Origin: Candidatus Babeliales bacterium
GTDB taxonomy: Bacteria > Babelota > Babeliae > Babelales > JABDEC01
Direction of reading: 5' to 3'
Assembly (NCBI GenBank): GCA_031292305.1
Contig: JARLHJ010000015.1
Span: 1-6,463 of the forward strand
DNA: 6,463 bases
A program made the position numbers and the translations under genes. The stretch's first letter is position 1. The number at the start of each line of letters is the position of its first letter. The notes beneath the pieces are model-generated. The model saw only the letters and a program-made list of their open reading frames with translations. It made no database searches and was not told the DNA's origin. Positions 1 to 5,733 of the stretch are shown in pieces.

Positions 1-1446
1 AATGCAGAAATCAGATATGATTGGAAATCAATAGACTCAAAAGAAAACCCAATAAAAATCGACGATCTAAAATTCCCAAAAAACTTTACCTGGGGAGTAG
101 CTACAAGTGCACACCAAGTAGATGGTAACTGTAATTGCCAATGGATACCTTTTGAAAATAGAAAAAATTGGCGCGGCAAACAATGCATAGAGCAGTCAGG
201 AATTGCTTGTGATCATTGGAACTTATATAAAGATGATACAAAATTAATAAAAAATTTAGGCGTAAGCTCATACCGTTTTTCTATTGAATGGAGCAAAATT
301 GAGCCCGTTGAAGGTGAATTTGATGAAGATGCAATTCAACATTACCATGATATGATTGACTATCTTCTTGCAAATAATATTAAACCAATGATAACTTTAC
401 ATCATTTTACTCATCCAATTTGGTTTGAAGATAAACAAGCTTTTGAACATGAAGAAAATATTGAATACTTTGTTAGATATTGTACTAAAATGTTTAAAGA
501 ATTTTCTGATAAAGTGCATATGTGGTGTACAATAAATGAACCGGGTGTTTATGCATTCCAAGGTTATATAATGGCTGCTTTCCCACCTGCAAAAAAGAGT
601 TTACAACTAGCAGGTATAGTAAACAAACATTTAATACTTTCACACATAGCTGCCTACAAAGCAATGAAGGCTATGCCAAATGGTGATAAAAGCAAAATAG
701 GCATTACACATAGTATTACAATTTTTGACCCAGAAAATCCTAACAACGCATTTGAAACTTGGTTATCAAACAATATAAATCATACGTTTTATGATGCATT
801 CTTACAATTCTTTGTAACGGGTAAATTCCAATTTAAAGCACCTAAATTATTGGGATTATTATTATCTGGCAACCCTTATATGATGCTTCTTAAGCCAACT
901 ACTTCAGCACCATTTATTAAATTAGAATTAGAGTCTAACGTAGAATTTGACTACTCAGAAATTTCAGATAAACCTTATGATGCAAATGATATTTTAGATT
1001 TCTTTGGCGTACAACCTTACTCACACGTATTAGTTGATATAACTAATTTAAAAGCAGAAACTGAACCCACATTACGTGAAGGTGGCATAAAAACTGATAT
1101 GCCTTATTCTATTTATCCAGAAATTATGGAACGTGCAATTAATGTAGCTTCTTATATTGGTGTTCCGATTATTGTAACTGAAAATGGAATCGCTGATGAT
1201 AAAGATGATAGACGTGAACTGTACATTAGACGCCATTTATATGCATTATCTAAAGTAATAGAAAAAGGTTATGACGTTAGAGGCTATTATTATTGGTCTT
1301 TAATGGATAACTTTGAATGGGCAATGGGCTATGGTAAAAAGTTCGGTCTTTATGAAGTTGATTTTGCAACACAAAAACGTACACTCCGTACTGGTGGCAA
1401 ATATTATAAAGATTTTGTTGAATATCAGAATAGTTTAAAACAATAG
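1..1446 (+). CDS. Family 1 glycoside hydrolase (beta-glucosidase-like), 5' end missing
   Basis: This is a retaining beta-glycosidase with the GH1 (beta/alpha)8-barrel fold, expected to release terminal beta-linked glucose or galactose. The reading frame is open from base 1 and 481 residues are visible. Residue numbers count from the window edge. The N-terminal signature FTWGVATSAHQVDG lies at 29-42, with the sugar-binding Gln at 39. YRFSIEW (91-97) and LHH (133-135) follow. The acid/base Glu is E180 in TINEP and the nucleophile is E394 in VTENG. The C-terminal sugar-binding block around W432, E439 and W440 reads DNFEWAMGY. Glu at 439, instead of the Ser/Lys/Tyr pocket of phospho-glycosidases, argues for unphosphorylated substrates. 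At least 28 residues precede the usual GH1 start, so an N-terminal extension or signal peptide may lie outside the window. The Met at 352 is internal and not the start. A terminator follows immediately. The family call is very secure; the exact substrate is unknown. Confidence 0.95.
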   Translation, partial: NAEIRYDWKSIDSKENPIKIDDLKFPKNFTWGVATSAHQVDGNCNCQWIPFENRKNWRGKQCIEQSGIACDHWNLYKDDTKLIKNLGVSSYRFSIEWSKIEPVEGEFDEDAIQHYHDMIDYLLANNIKPMITLHHFTHPIWFEDKQAFEHEENIEYFVRYCTKMFKEFSDKVHMWCTINEPGVYAFQGYIMAAFPPAKKSLQLAGIVNKHLILSHIAAYKAMKAMPNGDKSKIGITHSITIFDPENPNNAFETWLSNNINHTFYDAFLQFFVTGKFQFKAPKLLGLLLSGNPYMMLLKPTTSAPFIKLELESNVEFDYSEISDKPYDANDILDFFGVQPYSHVLVDITNLKAETEPTLREGGIKTDMPYSIYPEIMERAINVASYIGVPIIVTENGIADDKDDRRELYIRRHLYALSKVIEKGYDVRGYYYWSLMDNFEWAMGYGKKFGLYEVDFATQKRTLRTGGKYYKDFVEYQNSLKQ

Positions 1447-1455
1447 TAATTCACT

Positions 1456-1484
1456 AGGCCTGCTTTATCGCAGGCCTTATTCTT
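1456..1484 (+). terminator. Rho-independent terminator of the GH1 gene
   Basis: A perfect 8-bp GC-rich stem (AGGCCTGC at 1456-1463 pairing with GCAGGCCT at 1470-1477) closes a 6-nt loop, TTTATC, and is followed by a T-rich tail, TATTCTT. It begins 9 nt after the GH1 stop codon, so it should end that transcript and isolate the WD40 operon. The stem is strikingly GC-rich for this AT-rich window. The element recurs almost unchanged at 4343-4371. Confidence 0.9.
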
Positions 1485-1587
1485 ATAATTAGAAACAACC
1501 CTAGTTAAGTCTATTTATATTTGCAATTTTTAGCCTTTCTAAAATCTATACTTATGGTAGAATTAATTTGTATTTATCATTTTAGCG

Positions 1588-1613
1588 GATAATAGTGCAA
1601 TACTAATAGGGGA
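1588..1613 (+). promoter_or_regulatory. Candidate -10 box and Shine-Dalgarno of the first WD40 gene
   Basis: GATAAT at 1588-1593 matches the bacterial -10 consensus at 5 of 6 positions and would place transcription start about 18 nt before the ATG at 1618. The -35 region 17 bp upstream (AATTTG) is poor. An alternative pair is TTGCAA (1521-1526) with TATACT (1547-1552), but its 20-bp spacer is too long. AGGGGA at 1608-1613 is a clear ribosome binding site 4 nt from the start codon. The promoter part is weak; the ribosome binding site is convincing. The rest of the 1485-1587 stretch shows nothing recognisable. Confidence 0.4.
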
Positions 1614-1617
1614 TCTT

Positions 1618-3102
1618 ATGTTTAAAAAATTAATTTTTATATTATTATCAATAACAGCTTTGCAAAGTTCAGAATATGCAAAGATTGATGAAAAATCTTA
1701 TAGCAGTAATTACAAAGGGAACACTTCAGATAATAATTCTATAATTGAAGAAAATCAAATCCAAATTGAATCTATCAAAAAACAAACATTATTAAGACTT
1801 CAATATTTAATTAAGGCTTTACAAAAAATTGAAAGCTTAAAAGCAGAAAAAAATCCTGAAATCAAATTTAGTATTAAAGCACTTAATTTGGTAATAGCTT
1901 TCAATAAAACAATTAAATTAATTCAAGAACATAAATTTCAAGGTGCAATAGATATTTTAAATCAATTGCCAACAACTTCTAAATATGAAATTATACAAAA
2001 ACAAATAAATTTAATTAAGAATAATATCATCCAAATGAATGGGCTTGGTGCAAAATGGTTATCAGAACAATTCCAAACCAAACTTGTTCCTGATATTACA
2101 AATATAATAAATCAATATGCATTGCCATATAGAGAATTATTATTAGAAGGCCATAAATATGCTGTTTCTTCAGTAGCCTTTTCTCCTGATGGCAAATATT
2201 TAGCTTCTGGCTCAGCAGATGAGGCATTAAGAATATGGAACTTAGAAAACGGAAGTTATGAAAACCTTATTGAGTCAGCAACGTATTCGCATGATGAAAA
2301 AAATTTAGCTGAAAAAACTGATAGTGATAGCGATAGTGATTATGATTATAATTATTATGGTTATGATTATGAAATAATCGTAGTTTATTGCGTTGCATAT
2401 TCGCCTGACGGAAAATTCATAGCTGCAGGAACAGATGATGATGATCAAATAATCATCTATAACTTGGAAACCAAAAAAATTAAGAAATTAAAAGGTCATA
2501 CAAATATGGTTAATTCAATAGCGTTTTCACATGATGGTAAATATTTAGCTTCAGGATCTTCAGATAAAAAAATAAGAATATGGGATGTAGAAAATGGGAA
2601 TATTAAGAAAACAGTTGCTCTCAAAAATTCTGTTAATTCAATAGCGTACTCATCTGATGACAAATATTTAGCTTTAGGATCTGAAGATAAAACAATTAGA
2701 ATATTGCATCTGGAAACCAGAAAAATTAATAAATTAGAAGGTCATACAAAATTTGTTTGTTCTGTAGCTTATTCGCCTGATGGCAAATATTTAGCTTCTG
2801 GATCAGGGGACAAAACAATAAGAATTTGGGACATGAAAACCAAAACTGAACTTAAAAAATTAGAAGGCCATACAAATGTGGTTTTGTCAGTATCATATTC
2901 CCCTGATGGTAAATATTTAGCTTCTGGTTCTTGTGATATGACCATCAGAATTTGGGATCTTGAAACGTGTAGTGAAATTAAGAAATTAGAAGGTCATACA
3001 GATACGGTTTGTTCAGTAGCATTTTCACCTGATGGCAAAAGTATAGCTTCAAGTTCAGCCGATAAAACAATAATCGTATGGGGGAAGGCTTCTTATGCTT
3101 AA
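1618..3102 (+). CDS. Secreted WD40 beta-propeller protein W1, seven blades
   Basis: A 494-residue WD40-repeat protein of unknown function. Residues 1-18 look like a Sec signal peptide (two Lys, then a hydrophobic run), with cleavage probably near 17-20. Residues 40-150 are Lys/Gln/Ile-rich and predicted helical. Residues 156-168 form an F-box-like helix (LVPDITNIINQYA), followed by the hinge LPYREL. Seven WD blades start near 178, 255, 291, 333, 373, 415 and 457. Most read as GH...VxSVAYSPDGKYLASGSxDKTIRIWD. The RELLLEGH strand before blade 1 can supply the outer strand of blade 7, giving a closed seven-bladed ring that ends in VWGKASYA. Blades 1 and 2 are separated by an acidic Asp/Ser/Tyr insertion (about 212-254). 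A Shine-Dalgarno sequence, AGGGGA, supports the ATG. The gene is followed by paralogue W2 with an 8-nt overlap, indicating co-transcription and translational coupling. No catalytic motif is visible. The likely role is exported protein-protein interaction; this is inference. Confidence 0.93.
   Translation: MFKKLIFILLSITALQSSEYAKIDEKSYSSNYKGNTSDNNSIIEENQIQIESIKKQTLLRLQYLIKALQKIESLKAEKNPEIKFSIKALNLVIAFNKTIKLIQEHKFQGAIDILNQLPTTSKYEIIQKQINLIKNNIIQMNGLGAKWLSEQFQTKLVPDITNIINQYALPYRELLLEGHKYAVSSVAFSPDGKYLASGSADEALRIWNLENGSYENLIESATYSHDEKNLAEKTDSDSDSDYDYNYYGYDYEIIVVYCVAYSPDGKFIAAGTDDDDQIIIYNLETKKIKKLKGHTNMVNSIAFSHDGKYLASGSSDKKIRIWDVENGNIKKTVALKNSVNSIAYSSDDKYLALGSEDKTIRILHLETRKINKLEGHTKFVCSVAYSPDGKYLASGSGDKTIRIWDMKTKTELKKLEGHTNVVLSVSYSPDGKYLASGSCDMTIRIWDLETCSEIKKLEGHTDTVCSVAFSPDGKSIASSSADKTIIVWGKASYA
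2083..2130 (+). other. F-box-like helix and hinge ahead of the W1 propeller
   Basis: Codons 156-171 encode LVPDITNIINQYALPY. The pattern P-[DE]-I-x-x-I-[IV] resembles the first helix of eukaryotic F-boxes (LPxELLxxIF), and it sits just before a WD40 propeller as in FBXW proteins. Only the first helix is matched, because the propeller begins about 10 residues later. A full F-box of about 45 residues is therefore not present. Functional homology is a hypothesis. Confidence 0.3.
2149..3081 (+). repeat. Array of seven WD40 repeats in W1
   Basis: Codons 178-488 hold seven blade-length units of about 40 codons. Units 3, 5, 6 and 7 are the most regular. They repeat the nucleotide core CCTGATGGYAAATATTTAGC with few changes, which suggests recent duplication or gene conversion. 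Unit 2 is preceded by the acidic insertion. Unit 4 is partly degenerate (SSDDKYLALGS, ending ILHLET instead of IWDLET). Confidence 0.9.
2320..2373 (+). repeat. Asp/Ser/Tyr low-complexity tract inside the W1 propeller
   Basis: Codons 235-252 are built from GAT alternating with AGT/AGC and then TAT/AAT/GGT, giving a run of Asp-Ser followed by Asp/Tyr-rich residues ending in Glu. The tract is in frame, within the loop joining blades 1 and 2. It is absent from W2. It looks like expansion of a short tandem codon repeat (GATAGY, then GATTAT). Confidence 0.85.
3080..3088 (+). promoter_or_regulatory. Shine-Dalgarno of W2 embedded in the W1 C-terminal codons
   Basis: GGGGGAAGG, read in the W1 frame as the end of the Trp-Gly-Lys-Ala codons, lies 6 nt before the W2 ATG at 3095. 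It supports that start and translational coupling across the 8-nt overlap ATGCTTAA. The equivalent WGK codons at the end of W2, which has no downstream partner, are GGT AAA and carry no such purine run. Confidence 0.7.
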
Positions 3103-4312
3103 AAAATCAATTTATATAGTGTTATTATCTTTTACATTTTTACAGGGCGGTGGTAGCTGTACAAAAGTTACTGAAGAATCTTATGTAGATTATAGTACAG
3201 ATAATACTGAAATAGAGAATAAAGATTCTGATGATTCTATAACAGTTGAATATAGACCAAGTTATTATGAAATAGAGAAGAAAGATTCTAATAATTCTCC
3301 TTTTATAGAAGAAAATCAACACCAAATTGATTCTGTCAAAAAACAAACATTATCAATAGTCCAATATTTAATTTTTAAAGCTATTAAAAGCGTAAAAGCA
3401 GAAAATAACTTAGAAATTAAATTAAATATTATACTTACTTTACTAATAGTTCTAAATAAAGCAGTTAAATTAATTCAAGAACATCAGTTTGTAGTTTCAC
3501 TAGAAGTTTTACAACAATTATCAAAAATCAAATTTCATAAAAACATTCAAGACCAAATAAATATTATTATCCTTAATATCACACACATGAAGGATATTTG
3601 TTCAAATTGGTTATCTCAAGAAAGCCAAGATTTACTTATTCCGGAGATTGCAGATATAGTAAATCAATATGCATTGCCATATAGGGAATTAATATTAAAT
3701 AAATATAAACTTGTTCCTGGAGCCGAAGCATATTCTCAAGATAATAAATATTTTGCTTGTGCAACCCCTTACAATACATTTACAATATGGAACCTTGAAA
3801 CAAATATTAAAAAGAAATTCGAAGGTCATACAAATGGTGTTAATTGCCTGGCGTTTTCATATGATGGTAAATATATTGCCTCAGGATCTTTTGATAAGAC
3901 AATAGCAATCTGGGACATTGAAACCGAAACTGTAATTAAGAAATTTGAAGGCCCTACAGAATTTGTTTGTTCCGTAACTTATTCGCCTGATGGCAAACAT
4001 TTAGCTTCAGGAACACAAGATGGGATTATAAGAATCTGGGACCTTGAAACCAAAACTGAAATTAAGAAATTAATAGGCCATACCAAAACTGTTAATTCGG
4101 TAGCATATTCTCCTGATGGTAAATATTTAGCTTCAGGTTCAGATGATATGACTACCAGAATTTGGGATCTTGAAACCTTCAATGAAATTAAGAAATTAAT
4201 AGGTCATAATAATCCTGTTACATCAGTAGAATATTCACCTGATGGCAAATATTCAGCTTCAGGATATTCAGATAAAACAGTAATATTTTGGGGTAAACCT
4301 TCATATATTTAA
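3095..4312 (+). CDS. Secreted WD40 beta-propeller protein W2, five blades
   Basis: A 405-residue paralogue of W1. Residues 1-19 look like a signal peptide (MLKKSIYIVLLSFTF). The GGSC at 19-22 is not a canonical lipobox. Residues 31-70 are two copies of a 20-residue acidic unit. Residues 71-200 match W1 closely: IEENQxQI, KKQTL, KLIQEH, the F-box-like helix LIPEIADIVNQYA and the hinge LPYREL. Only five WD blades follow, near 203 (degenerate), 243, 285, 327 and 369, ending in FWGKPSYI. By sequence they correspond to W1 blades 2, 3, 5, 6 and 7, so W2 lacks counterparts of blades 1 and 4. WD40 rings usually have seven blades, so W2 may be an open or partner-dependent propeller, or a degenerating copy. 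The frame is intact and the blades are well kept, which argues for a functional gene. It is second in an operon with W1 and is followed by a terminator. The function is unknown. Confidence 0.92.
   Translation: MLKKSIYIVLLSFTFLQGGGSCTKVTEESYVDYSTDNTEIENKDSDDSITVEYRPSYYEIEKKDSNNSPFIEENQHQIDSVKKQTLSIVQYLIFKAIKSVKAENNLEIKLNIILTLLIVLNKAVKLIQEHQFVVSLEVLQQLSKIKFHKNIQDQINIIILNITHMKDICSNWLSQESQDLLIPEIADIVNQYALPYRELILNKYKLVPGAEAYSQDNKYFACATPYNTFTIWNLETNIKKKFEGHTNGVNCLAFSYDGKYIASGSFDKTIAIWDIETETVIKKFEGPTEFVCSVTYSPDGKHLASGTQDGIIRIWDLETKTEIKKLIGHTKTVNSVAYSPDGKYLASGSDDMTTRIWDLETFNEIKKLIGHNNPVTSVEYSPDGKYSASGYSDKTVIFWGKPSYI
3185..3304 (+). repeat. 60-bp in-frame tandem duplication in W2
   Basis: 3185-3244 and 3245-3304 align at exactly 60 nt. 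The best-kept part (3208-3238 against 3268-3298) differs at 3 of 31 positions. It encodes two acidic 20-residue units, each containing EIE[NK]KDS[DN][DN]S, between the signal peptide and the helical domain. W1 has only a shorter, unduplicated linker there. Confidence 0.85.
3635..3682 (+). other. F-box-like helix and hinge ahead of the W2 propeller
   Basis: Codons 181-196 encode LIPEIADIVNQYALPY, the counterpart of the W1 segment. The substitutions between the two are conservative (V/I, D/E, I/V), while P, the first and last I of the core, and NQYALPY are identical. The F-box reading rests on position before a WD40 domain and on one helix only. Confidence 0.3.
3701..4297 (+). repeat. Array of five WD40 repeats in W2
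   Basis: Codons 203-401 hold five blade-length units. The first has decayed (SQDNKYFACATP) but keeps IWNLET. Units 2-5 are canonical. Unit 4 shares the unusual DMT-x-RIWDLET with W1 unit 6. Across about 105 nt (2893-3000 against 4103-4210) I count roughly 13 differences, so these blades are recent relatives. Confidence 0.88.
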
Positions 4313-4341
4313 AATTTAATTTATGTAATATTGCAATTTAC

Positions 4342-4371
4342 AAGGCCTGCTTAATCGCAGGCCTTATTCTT
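4342..4371 (+). terminator. Rho-independent terminator of the W1-W2 operon
   Basis: A perfect 9-bp stem (AAGGCCTGC at 4342-4350 with GCAGGCCTT at 4357-4365) closes the 6-nt loop TTAATC, followed by ATTCTTTTTCT on the plus strand. It lies in the 62-bp gap between the convergent W2 and W3 genes. On the minus strand the same hairpin sits 9 nt after the W3 stop, but its tail (TGTAAATTG) is a poor T-run. Bidirectional action is possible but weaker in that direction. Confidence 0.9.
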
Positions 4372-4374
4372 TTT

Positions 4375-5733
4375 CTATACAAATGTCTGATCCCATACTT
4401 TAAAGTAAACGCCATCACTAATTGCCAATCTTGGAGAATCTAGAGCCCAAGACATACAATTAAATTTTCCTGTAGGTGTAAATAAATATATTTCATTATC
4501 ATTTTGTAGATCATATATAATAATTTCGCCATTTTTTACATATGCAATATATCTACCACATTTGGAACAACATAATTTTCTGCATAGTCCATCAATACTT
4601 TTTATTATTTTATTAGAACTAATATCCCATAAATATAAAGTATTTTCAGATACAACAGCCAATATTGCACTGTCAGCAATCCAGAGAAGTTCTGAAATTG
4701 CTTTATTGCACAATGAAGATTTTAATTTTTTACTTTTTCCAATATTAAAATAACCAACCCTATCTATTTTTATAGTTCCATCATCCATACCGCACGCAAT
4801 TAGTTTAGAATCCGGGGACCATGCCATAGAAGTTATTTTATTTTTAGTGTTAAATATAAATAAATCAAGTCCAGAAAGCTCTCCTATTCTTATGTTATGC
4901 TTCTGTACAAATGCTATATCTATATTGTTGGGTGCCCAAAATGGGTATTTAAAAAAATCATTCGGGGCTTTATCAATTCTTTTTCCGCAGTTGTAATACG
5001 TTATGTATCCATTCTGGTATTTATAAATTTTTTCTTTATTGGGGGAGAACTGTATTTCTTCTCCATAGTATATTTCTTTCAAATATATACTAGTCTCTCT
5101 TTTATTTGAATCCAAATAACATTTAAGAAGAGTCACTTGATAAGCGTTTTTCGTGAGCCAATACCAATTCTTTTCTTCTAGCTTTTTAGTTCTTATGTAA
5201 ATTTTTAAAATATTACCATTTAGTTGAATGTCTTCAATAATACCAGTATAGGTACCATACAGATCATCATATGTTGATATACAAGATGAAAAAATTTCCG
5301 TAAAATCATAGCTAACATGTTCCAAAATTAAATTGGAAATATCAGTTGGAAAAGTTATTTTGGATGTTAATTCTTTTTGAATTTTATTGATTGTCTCAAC
5401 CAATATTTTTTTTATATCTTTATTAGCTTCTTTGGCTTGTAAATTTTTTAACTTCTTCAAAACTTTCTTTAATTCATTAATACTTAATGTATCAATTATA
5501 TTAAGTAACTTAGAACATGCATTCATACTATTAAATTTAGAAACTAAATCTTGTTTTATTGTATTGATTCCTGCTTGAGTATAAGAACTTTGAATTACAT
5601 CAGAAAGCATGATTGATAAAAACTTTTTTTTATTCTTAATTGCTGATGAAGAACTACCGCTTGGCTCAGAGCTGTAAGAAGTTATAAATGAAAATAAACA
5701 AAATATTTTAAAAATATTCATCAACTTATGCAA
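4375..5733 (-). CDS. Secreted divergent WD40 propeller protein W3
   Basis: A 452-residue protein if it starts at the TTG at 5733, which overlaps W4 by 8 nt. An ATG four codons later (5721) also gives a good signal peptide (MNIFKIFCLFSFITSYSS), and I cannot decide between them. A Ser-rich linker (about 24-30) precedes a Lys-rich, probably coiled-coil helical region (31-125). ITFPTDISNLILEHV (126-140) is the F-box-like helix seen in W1 and W2. The rest (about 150-447) is a degenerate propeller. The clearest blade is 300-323 (ITSMAWSPDSKLIACGMDDG). Others end at LYLWD (366-370), IIIYD (404-408) and FKVWD (444-448). Roughly seven blade-length units can be fitted, but the first three lack WD signatures. 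Four Cys cluster at 383-391, without a recognisable metal-site pattern. It is the last gene of the minus-strand pair, convergent with W2. Function unknown; an exported scaffold is inferred. Confidence 0.88.
   Translation of the reverse strand: MHKLMNIFKIFCLFSFITSYSSEPSGSSSSAIKNKKKFLSIMLSDVIQSSYTQAGINTIKQDLVSKFNSMNACSKLLNIIDTLSINELKKVLKKLKNLQAKEANKDIKKILVETINKIQKELTSKITFPTDISNLILEHVSYDFTEIFSSCISTYDDLYGTYTGIIEDIQLNGNILKIYIRTKKLEEKNWYWLTKNAYQVTLLKCYLDSNKRETSIYLKEIYYGEEIQFSPNKEKIYKYQNGYITYYNCGKRIDKAPNDFFKYPFWAPNNIDIAFVQKHNIRIGELSGLDLFIFNTKNKITSMAWSPDSKLIACGMDDGTIKIDRVGYFNIGKSKKLKSSLCNKAISELLWIADSAILAVVSENTLYLWDISSNKIIKSIDGLCRKLCCSKCGRYIAYVKNGEIIIYDLQNDNEIYLFTPTGKFNCMSWALDSPRLAISDGVYFKVWDQTFV
5302..5358 (-). 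other. F-box-like helix in W3
   Basis: Codons 126-144 (TTG-start numbering) encode ITFPTDISNLILEHVSYDF. This keeps P-x-D-I-x-x-L-I at the same position between the helical region and the propeller as in W1 and W2, although the flanking sequence has diverged. Its retention in a distant paralogue suggests constraint. Assignment to the F-box superfamily is tentative. Confidence 0.3.

Noticed and set aside
352-354. ATG at 352 as the start of the GH1 gene
   Set aside because: The frame is open upstream to base 1 and encodes conserved GH1 motifs (FTWGVATSAHQ, YRFSIEW) needed for the barrel.
1521-1552. TTGCAA/TATACT as the main promoter of the WD40 operon
   Set aside because: The 20-bp spacer is too long for a typical sigma-70 type promoter and the TTGCAA match is only 4 of 6.
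3149-3163. Lipoprotein lipobox in W2 (GGSC at residues 19-22)
   Set aside because: The -3 position is Gly, not Leu/Val/Ile, and W1 has no equivalent Cys. A plain Sec signal peptide fits better.
3140-4182. Antisense open frames opposite W2
   Set aside because: They mirror the low-complexity and repetitive codons of the sense gene, lack ribosome binding sites and resemble no protein.
2149-4297. Regularly spaced similar segments as a CRISPR or non-coding repeat array
   Set aside because: The period is about 120 nt, in frame, and each unit encodes a WD blade; the similarity is coding.
4561-4587. Cysteine cluster in W3 (residues 383-391) as a zinc site
   Set aside because: The spacing fits no metal-binding pattern I know, and the stretch aligns with an ordinary blade strand and turn (CGRYIA in place of DGKYLA).
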